Source of the DNA: Mermis nigrescens
Lineage: Eukaryota > Nematoda > Enoplea > Mermithida > Mermithidae
Direction of reading: 5' to 3'
Assembly: GCA_036768485.1 (NCBI GenBank)
Contig: JAVLUZ010000157.1
Span: forward strand, 12,028,342 to 12,092,341
DNA: 64,000 bases
The translations under genes were made by a program, and so were the position numbers. Under the pieces are notes generated by a model, which was given only the letters and a program-made list of their open reading frames with translations, ran no database searches and was not told where the DNA came from. Position 1 is the stretch's first letter, and every line of letters begins with the position of its first letter. Shown one piece after another: positions 30,926-43,924 of the stretch.

Positions 30926-33166
30926 ACGGCTGCCTACATAGATACCTGTCTCATTTCACCGAATGTTTTAGCCTCGGGCTTAAGCCTTTCACCCAAACAT
31001 GATGCGACTGGCATAAGCTAGGCCTACACAAACCTCTCTTTACATTTTCAAACACTGAAGGCGGTTTAAACCAAATTGCACTGGAAAACCGAATCGGACG
31101 AGCCGCAATGCATACGAAGGGCATAATCAAAGAAAAACAACAACAAAAAACCAATACACACAACGAAGACGTTTTCCAAGTAGGCATGAAATATGCAATT
31201 TAACGTAAATTTCCAGAATTACTTAGCGGAGTTTGGTCGGAATAACTTGAAGTCCTGGTCATTCAAAACATTGCTTGAAGAGTTATCATATACGCATCAT
31301 AGGCTACTAAAACACGCTAATTGGATAAACTAGTTTGTGTCTTCAACGGAAGAAATCCTAAAATTATTCTTCAGTATCAAAACATACCTACATTAAGTAA
31401 CTACACTACAATTTATTCCTCCCTGAAATTTGCATAGCTACGCAATGAAATCCCTAAGCTTTTTTAAGGAATTTCCAGAAAGCAATTTCTGAGATGAGGC
31501 AGATAAACTGACAATGTAGATGAGCAGAGAACAAGATCAGCTCTTGTTGAGACTAAAGCATAATACAACAATAAATTAATCCTTAGCAGCCTTAACGCCT
31601 CTTCGTTTCCCCTTGCGAGCTAATGTGCCAGAACAGGCAGGAAAATCGATTCAAATGAATGATATTCGTCGTAATAATATGAACATATGCACACTTAGAC
31701 CTCTCTGAGTATTTTGCATACACGCTCCTGCCTACTCGCGGAAAATAGGCCTGATTTTCTGTCAATTGTCGACTGGCTTAAGCCTCTGATTCTGTTACTG
31801 TACACTCACGTATACTGTAGAATTGCACAAGAAGCTTCTACAAGCTTCACAACACTGCAATATTTATTAACACTTTCGTGCGGCTGCAAAAGCAGAACTT
31901 CTCGTGCAGCTGCAAAACAGAACTTTGCACGAGGTCATCAATATTGACGGGTAACACATTAGTGTTGACTATGCTTTCAATGTTTTCACCGTGGTACCTA
32001 ATAAGGCTGATTCCGTTTCGACCTCTTTTTTGGTATCAGCGATGTTTCAGGGTACATGCTGTTGTACGAGAATGAAAAATTATTTTATTCTACTGAGTGC
32101 TTCTCATTAATCAGATATTCGAAATGATTGAAAGCCAAATTATTCTTAGCGATCAACTCTGATAAGTAGCCTAATTATCGAGCTCGGATTTAGACAGTGC
32201 GGGGGAGTGCGGCCGCCCACTGTCAAAAAATATTTTGCGCAACTAAAAAATAGATGTGTATTTTTTTTGACGATTTTAGTCGGATATATAATGGTTTTCC
32301 AAACTTGGAGCTCATTAATGATACATTTTATTGGCGCTCTAAACACTTTAATTTAACGTCAAAAGAATACATAGTGCAGAATAGTGTTATTTTGGTAGCC
32401 CAAAATAATTAAAATATGATATTGGTATAGTTAGCTTAATTTTAATATGATATAAATATGATATTTCGCTGTTTTTTATTTAAAATATGTTATATTTTTG
32501 ATATTTGGTATATATTTAATATGTTTATGGTAGGTAGTGCATATGTATACCTATTATGTATTTTCTGCAACCATGTCAAAGTAGGTACCTATGTAAGCAA
32601 AATAGTTGGGAATTAAATGCATGCATATCAATGCACTGTAATAAATTATGCAAAGTTTAAGACTCGTTTTTTTTATTTCAAAGTCAAAAGACTAAGTATG
32701 CAAGTAATCAATATTTTTTTGAACGATTATCTCTCATTTCCAACGAATTTTCACTTAATCGGAAGCAACAATTACGAGGTTATGCATAGCAACGAATAAG
32801 CATAGCTAGTTTGTGTTACAGTTAGCTACCTAGAAACGAATTTTGTACCTGCTCACTAATCGTATAAAATTGATTTTAGTGCACAAGGTTCTGTGAAATA
32901 AACTATAGAAAAACACGAGCATAACATTTTTAGACGTAAATTTCAAAAAATTTTCATTTATTTAAAAACTTTCAAAACTTACGAGATTAAGTTTCAAAAT
33001 TGCATGAATTCCTTTCACTTTTCGACAAATAACAAAATTTCGGAATATTTGGATCACAATCAGAGAAGCTCAACGGTCAAGAATACAGGTGGCAAACAAG
33101 GATTAAGAAAACAAATAATTTAATGGTCATCATTCCTATCTACCTACCCAATGTTTTGTAATCTCC
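30926..33166. other. Gene-free AT-rich DNA
   Basis: Contains weak TTAAGCC-type dispersed motifs near 30960-31090 and a G-rich transposon-end remnant near 32195. The frames at 31714-32075 show no recognisable motif. Confidence 0.3.
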
Positions 33167-33334
33167 CAGTCTGTTTCACACAAGTTTGGGCATAAATTTT
33201 AAAAACGATGTCCGACAACAAATTGACAGATTGCGATTATAGCATTGATTTGATATATAATTATCGTAATCAGTCGGCTTACTTTCGAATAACTTCTTAA
33301 AATTTATGCCCAAACTTATGTGAAACAGACTATA
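33167..33334. mobile_element. Palindromic MITE family E, copy
   Basis: About 168 bp; AGTCTGTTTCACACAAG at the left and TTATGTGAAACAGACTATA at the right, internal ATTGATTTGATATATAATTA. Confidence 0.8.
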
Positions 33335-33439
33335 AGCCAACCTTAATGATGAGCTAAGCTCACCTTATATTACGCATTTATCAACACAGACAGGTGTTAC
33401 TTCACTCATACTACGCTGCGCTAATTGTATGTAAGTACA

Positions 33440-33676
33440 CCATAGGTGGGCGGCTCCAAAGTTCTGGGGGGTGCAGGTTTTTTCAAAGGTAAAAAAATGG
33501 CCTTAAAAATGGTGGTATGGCGAACAAACACCATTTTTCAACGTTTCTCATCGAGCAATATCCATTGGCATCAAAAAATTGCGAAAAAAACCAAAAAAAA
33601 TTCAAAAATTGAATTCTGGGGGGTATTTCGGTTTCTGGGGGTGCATTCCCCCCAAATCCCCTTCCCGACGCCCAAT
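33440..33676 (+). mobile_element. MITE-like family D, copy 3
   Basis: Starts CCATAGGTGGGCGGC and ends in the C-rich CCCCTTCCCGACGCCC; aligns along its whole length with 18966-19244. Confidence 0.65.
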
Positions 33677-34267
33677 GAAGTACACACGAATAACGTAGGT
33701 GTATACAAACCTCAACGGACTATATGTATGAGGGGGCTCGGCTCAGTATACATGTGTACATACATACTTACGTATTTGTCTCCATATGATAATACAACCT
33801 GTGGAAAATACCTAATGCATCATACGTACAAAATAAGTAAGTAAGCTAAAGAGCGAAAAAAGGAAAAGTGCTACCACTTTATACTAAAATTATACCAAAA
33901 TTATATCAAAAATATTTTCACATTTCCTAGAGTTTTAATATGATAAGAATATGATAATCCAAATATCACAGAATTAAAATATGATATTGATAGTCCAGCA
34001 AGTGCCTACCAAAATCATACCAAAATTTATTTTTGGTATATCAAAATAACACTAGTGCAGAAAAATGATTTTGCGCCTTGTTTTCACAAAAATTCCAATT
34101 TTAAATGTTTTTCGCATCAGAAATGATTCTGTCTATGAAAAGACGACATAAAACTGCTATTTTACGCATGATGGGCGGATTTTTCGTGCTATGTTCAAAT
34201 TTTTAGGGAAGTTTTAGGCTACTTCACTGTCAGAAAATCTCCGTTCCGTCACTGCTGGTTAACCATC

Positions 34268-34480
34268 TATAGTCTGTACCATTTAACTTTGCGGTTTTCT
34301 TTTGAATTTAATCCAAAAGAATCAGGCTATGGAGTTATCCGGTTTAGCAATGGCGAACGTCCTACCATAAGTCGACATATATACTTTATAATATCATAAC
34401 TACGGCGTTAGTTTTTAAAGCACTTTTGTAAGCACTTTAAATTTTTTCAAAAACCTCAGAGTTAAATAAAACAGATAATA
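34268..34480. mobile_element. MITE family J (TATAGTCTG..CATTTAACTTTG ends), copy 1
   Basis: Left end CTATAGTCTGTACCATTTAAC and right end AACCTCAGAGTTAAATAAAACAGATA. Related copy at 36914-37144. Confidence 0.6.
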
Positions 34481-36364
34481 AAATGATTTAAAATGAGCAA
34501 AAAGTAGTAGGTATATAAATTATTCTAATTGATTCAAGTAAGACGCAAAAGTTTCAGTTTTACTATGTCTTTTCCTAGCTTTTCTCTAAGAAAGTTAGGT
34601 AAAGTTAAGGTGGAGCCTTGGGGTTTGGCGGCTGCAGGTGGAAGGTAGACTCTGCTGCGCCCTCTAAAACCTAACGGACATGCGCGCCGGACAGAATGGA
34701 AAATCAGGCATAGCTCCTCCAGGGATTTCCGGCCTTGAATACCTATAAGAGCAAGGTCAGCCTGTGTGGCTGGCAGGGGAATAATACTTATTCAGTACCT
34801 ACTTTAAACAAATGGTCCCAGACCTCCAGCTTTTCAGCTTGAATAGTAAAATTGAATTTTGATGATTTTGAATGATTTAAGTTCCAGAATGTGTAGTGGC
34901 ATTTGGTCCCAAAGTTGTTGTAAAGAAAGATTAAAAAGTACTTGTGTAGTGAGCACTCCAAAAAGAAAAGACGAATTAGTTAAAGGACTTTGAAGCACAA
35001 CAGAAGGAGAGCGTTAGCTATAACCAGACATCATAGGTAGCGAGACAACGCTACCTAAAATATACTTGGCTACCATTTTTTTCTCATATGTTTATCACAA
35101 CGAGTGTGAATTTTGCGTCCCCCTCATAGCAACAACGGCACATACCCGGAAGGTGCGAATTGTTTAATCGATAGATAATTGAAAAACTCGACTGCGATTT
35201 TTTAATTTCTGTTTACACTCAATACCGAATTAGTAATGAGTGTGTAAAGTGTAGAGCGTAAAATCAAATAATTTGCGGAGGGTCAATTAATTAAAAATGT
35301 TGCCCCTTAATTGTAGATTACGAATCTGACCTTAAAATTTCTTTGCACGCAATGGTTGTTGCACAAACGTGTAAAGCATAAGTTTTTTACTGTCTGCTGT
35401 CCTATCATAAAGCGTAACTAACTTAATTTCGCTTTCTCTGCAGTCCAATTCGTTTTATAGTATAAAGGAATGCAAAATCTCAAAATCAATTTTTTCCTTT
35501 TTGACGCTATGTTTCTCGATCTGTGATCGTTTTAGTGTAAAGCGTTGGAGACGAAAAAAATTTATCTAGCTATTCTGCTAGGTAGGCGGAACATGCTGAA
35601 TATGCTTAAAATGTGCCCTGACTTAAGCGTTACACATCCTAGTTTATTTTGTTTCAATACACACTATTGCGTTATTAGCGCAAGCGTAAATTTTACAGTG
35701 ACAATCACTTTTCCGCCCAGAGCATTGGGTATGGTCATTCTAATTTAAAAATGATCTCCGTAACGTCAGAATAACGAATCTGACCTTTAAACTTTTCTAC
35801 AGCCGGAGGTTGTTGAGCTGTGAAGAGGTGAAGTTTAAATTATGCACATGTTTGCTAATGCCAATATTTAACTCCGTATTGCATATTGTTTGATCAGTTT
35901 TTATTTCAAAGACTTTTGACTCATCTTTAATCATTTTTATTCGCAAATTTGCACTGCTTTGAAGATTAAGTGAAATGAGAAACATTTTTCAAAATGCTAC
36001 TTGCAAACAACTTCATAATAATTATTCATACGTGCTGTCTTTATCAAACCGATTCCGATATTTTTTCATGTTAAAATCCATGCAAATTTATGCCTGTCCA
36101 TTTTTGAAATGTATGCGGCTCATAAATTTTATTAGGATATCATTCGAAAGAACTTTTTTGAGCTTTCTAAAATGTTCTTAAACATTGAAAAATATGAAAC
36201 ATAGTGCGAGTAAAATGCATACCTTATGGCGGCAGCCATATTGGTAAAAAATTAAATTGAAATTGCAGGACGAACTATTCAATAACACGAAAAACAAAAA
36301 AGAGTGAAATTTAGAGCACAAATATATCTGACTATTTTGCTATTTTTCAAAATATGAAACAAAA

Positions 36365-36619
<255 letters not shown>

Positions 36620-36625
36620 GATCAT

Positions 36626-36817
36626 GCAAAGTTTGAGCTCTTTTTAGAGCCTAACATACTGTATATATATGCTAGCACAACTTTTCTTGGCAAAATAGTT
36701 TCGTTTTTAGAATTATCTACTGCAAAGTTTGAGCTCTTTTTAGAGCCTAACATACTGTATATATATGCTAGCACAACTTTTCTTGGCAAAATAGTTTCGT
36801 TTTAGAATTATCTACCC
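36626..36817 (+). repeat. Perfect-grade tandem duplication, 96-bp unit
   Basis: The block starting GCAAAGTTTGAGCTC is repeated at 36722 with a single base-length difference in a T-run, so the duplication is very recent. Confidence 0.95.
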
Positions 36818-36913
36818 AGAACACTTTATTTTATTTAAATCCATCAAGTGGTTCGTGTGTTAATCTCAAAAATAGCCATTTCATTGAACATTTCACTGAT
36901 GGTAAGGAGGTAC

Positions 36914-37144
36914 CTATAGTCTGTTTCATTTAACTTTGAGGTTTTCTTTCGAATTTAATACGCATGAATCAGACTACAAAAGTGGTTTAAACTTTTGATG
37001 CATTAATGCGCTTTGGCAATAGCAAGCGTCTCACCATAACTCGATATACTGTGGAATATCAAAACTATACTGTTAGTTTAAACTACTTTTGTAGGCGCTT
37101 TAAATTTTTTCAAAAACCTCAAAGCTCAATGAAACGGACTATAC
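36914..37144. mobile_element. MITE family J, copy 2 (inside H4)
   Basis: Ends CTATAGTCTGTTTCATTTAAC and the inverse of ATAGTCCGTTTCATTGAGC. Confidence 0.65.
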
Positions 37145-38125
37145 TTGCTTCGGTCTGCAGCTGTACAGCACTTGCATGGTATTATATAATTTGTATAACT
37201 ATAACCTTCTAGTCACCTAAATTGCCGATGTAATCTTTCGCACATCATTGATTTCAAGATTTGAAACTGAGTTTAATTTAAATTTAAGTTTTTTTCTTTC
37301 TTTTTTCTACAAAAAAAAATTGATTGACGTGAAGTGCATGGGCACACGCAAAGTACGGGTCCCCGGTACTACAATTATGCCGATTAAGTCCATTCATGCA
37401 TTTCTGGTCTGAAATACATTATTAAAATATTTACGCCAAATTTTAAATCGATACCGAGCACTTTTACGCAGATTTTTTCCTCTGGCCAAGGTTAGTCAAA
37501 TTGCCTTTTTTGTAATGAGAACGCAGTGTTTAAGAGCAAAATCATGCTAAGAAAAAGTAGAATTCTAGCAAGAAAAAATGCTCCGATGGGGCAAGAAGAG
37601 TGAACATACTTGGATTTGTTTATTCTTAAGGAAGTTAAAGGAGGGGAGGGGAATAAGGAAAATTTCCTTATACGCGCAAAAGCCGTAAGAATGTGCTAAA
37701 CAATTAGACTTCCTCTAAACAACGCGAAAATCGAAGCATATTCTGCGGCTTATGCCTGTTTCTGATGACTGAATTGAGTTGGCAGGTGTAAACTTTACTC
37801 CGATAATCTTGTTTTCCATCAGAGTATTGCGGAAGGTAAGGTTTCGTGAAATTAATTATAAATCGATTGTTTAACAAAATGAAAGCTCTTCAACAGTTAT
37901 TTGCAAAACAGTGAAAAATATTTTGTGACTAAAACTTGATTTTTCACAGGCCGCAGAATATGCTTCAATTTTTGCGTTGTTTAGAGGAAGTCTAAGTGTT
38001 TAGCACATTCTAACGGCTTTTGCGCGTATAGGGCAATTTTCCATTATCCTTCCCCTTTTCACCCTTAAGAATAGAAAAATCCAGGTATATTAATCTTTTT
38101 TGCTCCATCGGAGCATTTTTCTCTT

Positions 38126-39520
38126 TTTCAAATATGTTTTTGGCTTATTTTTGGGACTTTTGATTTCCAAAAACTGTGTGTGATAATGATTGTAAACAAC
38201 AAAGATTCTCTCACAAATTTAAATGCAAAAATCCCAGAAACATCTGGGCAAGTCGATATGTCGTCACGACATTGAACACAGCGAAGGGGGGCGAAAAAGT
38301 GGGTAGAAAGCGAGGCAACGAAAAACCGGAAGCGTCACAAGCTGAACACGCACCGTGTCGATAATCATAAGCTAATCTAGTTACAGTAAACGCGCTCAAA
38401 CACAATAATACTAACAGTGATCATTACATATGTACATGCTCGAATAAATATTTGTGCAATAGCTAAAAAGATAGAACGAGTTCAACGAGTAAGATAACGC
38501 TAGATACAATAAGCTTTAAACCAAACGGCCTGCTGCTACTGGCGGCTATCTATCAATAATAAGAATCAACGCACGTTTCATAAAAAAATAGTCGCCAACG
38601 ATGGTGTAAGGTATGGCAGTACCTAACATCTATAATATTAATTTCGAGTTGTGTGTAAGGTGTGTGTGTGTGTGTGAGGCAAAAAAGTTTTTACTGGATA
38701 ATTTTGTGATACTTATATTTTCACTCAATGGGTATTCTCGGGCGCTAATTACAATTTTTTGATTAAAATGGCTCGATCGGACTCCTGAAACCCGGAAACT
38801 ACGGATTTATGTAAAAGGTTTTGGTAGCTCTAGCCGCTTATGCAATTGCCGCAGGGTAAAATTTTAAAGCCACCCTAGATCAACTTTTTATGCGCTATCG
38901 ACTGGTGTGAACCACTTTACACTACAGTGTAAACTGATGTGATGCCGTAAGAAAAACGTGATTTACAAGTGTATTTTATCAAATATCTCAAATCGCAGCG
39001 GATAAATTTTTTTAAAGTTTTCACCAATTATTGGATATCTTATGACTGACCTTACTGTAGAATTTGAAGAAAATTCACGGATTGGTTTCTGAGATACGGG
39101 AGCCCAAAGGTACCCTATGCATAGCGTAAAATTTAGGTTTTTGTCTTTTTGCAGAAGCACAGATTGACTGTTGCTTCCAAAATTTGGCCCCTGGGGTTTC
39201 TGGGACCGCTGATTCCATATTCGCTACTTTAAATATACGATCTGGCATCATAAAACATGTATGAGACGGGCTGAAAGGAAATCACGTACGGGTACTTATA
39301 AACATGATTAATCACTGAAAAAGAGCTTGCACCAAGTCAAAATTTTTGACCTTGTAAACCAGCGCGCGTGAAATTTAATGCGAAGCAATCGAAAGCAGCA
39401 AACATGCGGCTTTCGAAAATACAAATCCAAATGTTTTTGCTTCTAGCGGCTAATTTAATATGCAACTTTTTGCATTTGTTTACAATGAGGGCAAAGTTGA
39501 ACATTGTACAAAGTTGAACC
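38126..39520. other. No gene or clear repeat recognised
   Basis: AT-rich DNA with a short (GT)n run near 38660. No supported exon. Confidence 0.35.
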
Positions 39521-39521
39521 C

Positions 39522-39750
39522 GACGCTATAAGATAGGACGTGATACAACATACTCAATGCTATACAATAGGACGTGATGTAACATACCCCATGCTATACA
39601 ATAGGACGTGATATAACATGCCCCATGCTATAAGATAGGACGTGATATAACATACCCAAGTGTTACAGGATAGGACGTGATATAACATACCCCATGCTAC
39701 AAGATAGGACGTGATATACCATACCCAGTGCTATAACATATCCTGTGCTG
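39522..39750 (+). repeat. Minisatellite, 36-37-bp unit, six copies
   Basis: Six occurrences of TAGGACGTGAT each followed by about 25 bp of A/C/T-rich spacer ending ATGCTATA. Confidence 0.92.
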
Positions 39751-39770
39751 TAAGATTGGTGTCCCAAAAC

Positions 39771-40110
39771 ATCAAAAATATGATTTGCACCAAAAAAATC
39801 TTTAAATCATCTCAAAACATCAAAAAAATGGTTTTGACCAAAAAATTTTTTTAAACACCCCAAAACATCAAAAATATGGTTTTGACCAAAAAAATTTTTA
39901 AACCTCCAAAAACATCAAAAGTATGGTTCTGGACCAAAAAAGTTTTTTAATATTCCAAAACGTTAAAAATATGGTTATGATCAAACAAAATTTTTGAACA
40001 TCCCAAACCATCTAATGGTATAATTTCCAGAACATCCCAGAACATCAAAAATATGATTTAGGATAAAGAATTCTCAGAACCATTCTATAACGTCAGAAAT
40101 ATGGATTTAA
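39771..40110 (+). repeat. Degenerate tandem repeat, about 48-52-bp unit
   Basis: Six or seven units of the type CCAAAACATCAAAAATATGG followed by TTTTGACCAAAAAAATTTTT, directly after the preceding minisatellite. Confidence 0.85.
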
Positions 40111-40384
40111 TCAATGAAATGGTTGACAAAAGACAGTTTTAATAAATTTAAAAAATACAATATGTTTTTACCAACAATTTTTTTAGAAATATCCCAAAAA
40201 CATCAAAAGTCCCGAAAAATAAAAAAATACTTGAGACATCTCAATCCCATACAGCTATCAGGCCTAAGTTCAGCCAGGGCAACGCCGGGAAGCTCAGCTA
40301 GATATAAAAAATATAAAAACCGCTCGCCGATCCATTGCAGAGTCATTCAATTTTTTATACTAATTACTGGTTAAGATATTATTT

Positions 40385-40433
40385 GTTTACAAACACTCTA
40401 GCAGATGGGGCAGCGAAACGCCCCATTTGCTAG
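40385..40433 (+). mobile_element. Helitron-type 3' end with subterminal hairpin
   Basis: ATGGGGC (40405-40411) and GCCCCAT (40420-40426) form a perfect 7-bp stem with an AGCGAAAC loop, then TTG and CTAG at 40430-40433, followed by T. This is the canonical Helitron 3' arrangement. The matching TC start was not located; a second possible end, CAGCTAG at 40295-40301, lies upstream. Confidence 0.55.
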
Positions 40434-40729
40434 TATTTATAAAATCTGACTTTGACATACAGAAAAGAAAATATGAGCTAATGCTGCAGTACAATAAAAC
40501 GCTAAGATTGAAGTTGATTGGTTGTTTTTGCTTTCTTGTATAATGCCGTTAGATCATTTCCACTGATCAAAACTGACTGGCCTTGATACAATGATGAAAA
40601 ATAAAATAAAGTAATTTTATATGACTTGACTACCTGCTTTTAAGACAAGCGAAATATATACTTCACGCGAACCGCGTGGACAAAAAAGAACAAAAAAAAA
40701 CCAAAAAAACAAACCAGCGACAAGGTGGA

Positions 40730-41205
40730 ACCTCACCGTCGCCTCGCAGCCGCTTCGCGCAATGCGTTTGTAATTCCTTGCGAACTACCGCAGAACCAGG
40801 ACGCTGAGTTCTCCTATTGCGCAAATCGATACCTTATGAAAATTCAAAATTATTCGACGTCGACACTCGGCTCGAAACCTCATTAGCATTCGCAAGAGCA
40901 ATGGGCTTTTTGACTTTTGCGGCGCGGCGAAAAAATGGCCGAAAAAGCTAAAAATAACAATTTTGACTCCGTACGGCGCAGCAGAAGTATAAATTGGAAA
41001 GCGGCGAAAAAATCTAGACTTTTGCGAATCAGTCCGCGGCGCGTGGCCGCCTGAAGTATAAATCCAATTGCGGCGGCGAATCATTCGCCGGCTGCCGCGC
41101 TGCAGCCCGAAGTATAAATGGGTTTGCGCGAAATTTCTGCGGCAGCCGTTGCGACAATTTCTCGCCGCTTCGCTCGCCGCATGAAGTATAAATCAGGCTT
41201 AAGGC
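40730..41205. other. CpG-rich island with four GAAGTATAAAT boxes
   Basis: Markedly GC-rich for this window. The 11-mer GAAGTATAAAT occurs at 40984, 41053, 41109 and 41183, each time after a G/C-rich stretch such as CGCGTGGCCGCC. The boxes resemble TATA elements, but no gene is visible downstream. It may be a decayed GC-rich repeat. Confidence 0.45.
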
Positions 41206-41218
41206 TACCTTTAGATCT

Positions 41219-41399
41219 ACTATAGTTTGTTTCAAACAAGTTTGGGAATAAATTATAGAAACCATATCCGACAATAAGCTGACAGATTGCGATTATAGCA
41301 TTGATTTAATATACATATGTATAATTATCGTAATCCGTCAGCTTTCTTTCGAAAAAATTCCTAAAATTTATACTCAAACTTATGTGAAACAGACTTATA
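41219..41399. mobile_element. Palindromic MITE family E, copy
   Basis: Starts TATAGTTTGTTTCAAACAAG and ends TTATGTGAAACAGACTTATAG. It abuts a further copy. Confidence 0.75.
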
Positions 41400-41566
41400 G
41401 TCCGTTTCACATAACTTCGTGCATGAATTTTGAGAATTTTTCATCGACAGTCAGCCAATGGTTACGATAATTATATATTAGATCAATGTTATAATCGCAA
41501 TCTGTCAGCTTATTGTCGAGGATAGTTTTAAAATTTATGACCGAAGTTGTGTGAAACAGACTATAA
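41397..41566. mobile_element. Palindromic MITE family E, tandem neighbour
   Basis: Starts TATAGTCCGTTTCACATAAC and ends GTGTGAAACAGACTATA. It carries the uninterrupted CGATAATTATATATTAGATC used to reconstruct the H1 insertion site. Confidence 0.8.
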
Positions 41567-41655
41567 ATAAAACTCAAACTCAATAAATATAAATTTTATT
41601 TTATCTTGTAACTTATATCAATTACCTCATGTGCCCATATATTAATTTACATATA

Positions 41656-42203
41656 TAATCTGTTTCATTTATTCTAGAGCTTTTTAGTAAATTTTTTAAA
41701 GGCTACAGTAAGCGAGACAAGGCAAATTACTCTGATTCGGCAGATCAGCTTGGCGAGTGGCTGGAATTCTTCCATGTTCAATGCACTAATTCGCTCATAT
41801 AAATTTAATTTAGGCATTTAATCAGTGCTGAGACATACTGTAGTAAGTGCGCTAAATAAAGAATTATCGGCTGGGATCGAACCCTGGTTGCTTCGACGAC
41901 AAGCAGACGATTTACCACTGAGCTGTGTGGGGTTCGCAGCGTTTCTTAACATCTTAGTCTATTGTGTTTAAAGTATCATTAAGGATTAGACGAATGCGCG
42001 ATTTTTATCTGTAAGTTGATTGATCTGCTGGGAGACAAGAATAAATTATGCCGCGAAAATGCTACTGAAAAACCCTTTTTTGTTACGTACCCAAAGCTAC
42101 AGTGAGATCTAGCGACCTACATGATAAATTAGAAAGAACGGCTTACTGTAGCCTCTGAAAACATATTACTGAAAAAGCTCTCGGATAAATGAAACAGACT
42201 ATA
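41656..42203. mobile_element. MITE with CTGTTTCATTTATYCTAGAGC ends carrying a tRNA-like core
   Basis: About 548 bp. The left end CTGTTTCATTTATTCTAGAGC mirrors the right GCTCTCGGATAAATGAAACAG. CTACAGTAAGC and GCTTACTGTAG form a second inner inverted pair. A tRNA-like sequence lies in the middle. Confidence 0.68.
41871..41937 (-). other. tRNA-like pseudogene inside a MITE
   Basis: On the minus strand: GCTCAGTGGTAAA (A-box-like), then a 5-bp stem TGCTT/AAGCA around a 7-base loop GTCGTCG (position 34-36 equivalent CGT), then GGTTCGATCCC (B box). The acceptor and D stems do not pair, so it is not expected to make a working tRNA. Confidence 0.45.
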
Positions 42204-42390
42204 GGTATTAATATATTTTTCTTATTATTTTTCACCTTAATATTAATTTCATTTCATGTTGTATTGTGTTTTTATTGATTTTGTATTATAGTTTGATAAA
42301 AGCTTATAGCAAACCACAAGCTCAGAAATATGTAGGTCTAAAGCTCAGCGTTATCACTTTTTTATGCATCGAATGCTCCGGAAAAATGAC

Positions 42391-42619
42391 TATAGTCCGC
42401 GCCATTCCAAAAGGCCCACTTTCGTTAAATCTTATTACTGTATTAATTTTTCACTGCACTATTGGCTTCTTCAAGTAGCTCTTATAGCAGCTGGTTTCTC
42501 ATACTTTGCTTAATATGTGGCGCATCGAACAAACTGCCGCAACAACCTAAACCGTGAAGTGTTGTGCTACAGTAATAAGCTATAAATCAAAAACAGGCCG
42601 TTTAATGGAACAGACTATA
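42391..42619. mobile_element. MITE family K, copy 2
   Basis: TATAGTCCGCGCCATTCCA to TGGAACAGACTATAG; shares interior with 16237-16500. Confidence 0.72.
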
Positions 42620-43924
42620 GCATAGCATGTCAGGACTCGAACCCAGCCAAAGCCGATCGCAGAGAACTTGGTATTTAGTACGTCAGTAATGCAGCCAATG
42701 CTTTCTAATCGAAGCGCTTCACTTCGTACACGACAACAACATGTTGTAGCTGCTTGCTAATGTGACCTAAATAAATAAAGATTTAAAAAGTGTTTAACTG
42801 TTTTTCTCTACATAAGTGAATTGCAACAACGTTTGGTTGTCCTTGATTTTAATTTTTCAAATTTTTGCGTCGCTTTGCGCTAGATAATTAAATAAGAGGT
42901 CCTCAATGAGGAAAAAAGTAAAAATATTGTAAGAATGCAATTCAAAACTTAAAATCCATGAGTACACTGATTACAGGGTTGAAAATTGTTTGCTTTTCAA
43001 ACACAGGACCGATATCATGCTATTTAGCCTATCGTTTAATAAGCGAATTATTATTACTGTAGAAATCAGCGTACTCTCAAACTAGCTTAGTGCGCGAGGT
43101 TGCCAAGCACCGTTTTGTGTTCCCAGCGATTTGGTTGACATTATAGACCGAATCCAAAATTTTTTCCACTTTTTCCGACTTTTTTCCACGTTTTTTGGGA
43201 GGTCTAAAAACGTTTAAAATAGAGCGCCTGTTTTGAAAAATCAGTGTTTTTTAAGTAGAAAATTTTATGCACACATGCAATTATGCACTTTTTGTTTAAA
43301 AATTTTGCGCTCTACGACGAAATATCACGATCAGTATACGTTCTTTATGTTGAAACTTGAATTTCCTTCCTTCAAGTAAAGCATTTTAGCTAATTCTGAA
43401 GTCGTTTTTGACAATTAAAACTATAATTTATCAAATGGCGCGAAGCGCAGAAAAAGTTTGAAATTTTAGCTCTCTAAATCATTTTTGCATTACAAAAACT
43501 GTGCAGAAGGTAAGGATTTTCAATCGTAGTGGAGTTCTAGGACCTAGATTTTCGATAAAAATGCTGCAATTGGCGCCGCGCGGCTTAAACATCAATAACA
43601 AGTAGAATTAAATCACGCCGGAAATTTTTTGTAGTTTCACCTCTCATAAAACGCATTTTTGCATTACAAAAACTAACCGAATCCGTGCAGAAGATGAGGA
43701 TTTTCAACCGTAGTAAAGTTCTAGATCAAATTGTCGATAAAAATGCTGCAATTGACGCGGCGCAGCTTGGTTAAGGCATTGGTGTAGCTGGCTCACATAT
43801 GTATTAATATAGCCACGTTATAAGTACGTATACAACAAGTATTATCCGGTGAAAGCTGCCACCTAACTGGTTTGATTTGAGTCAAGTCGAAAACAAATAA
43901 GGCAGTCATCAGATTTTTCCAGTA

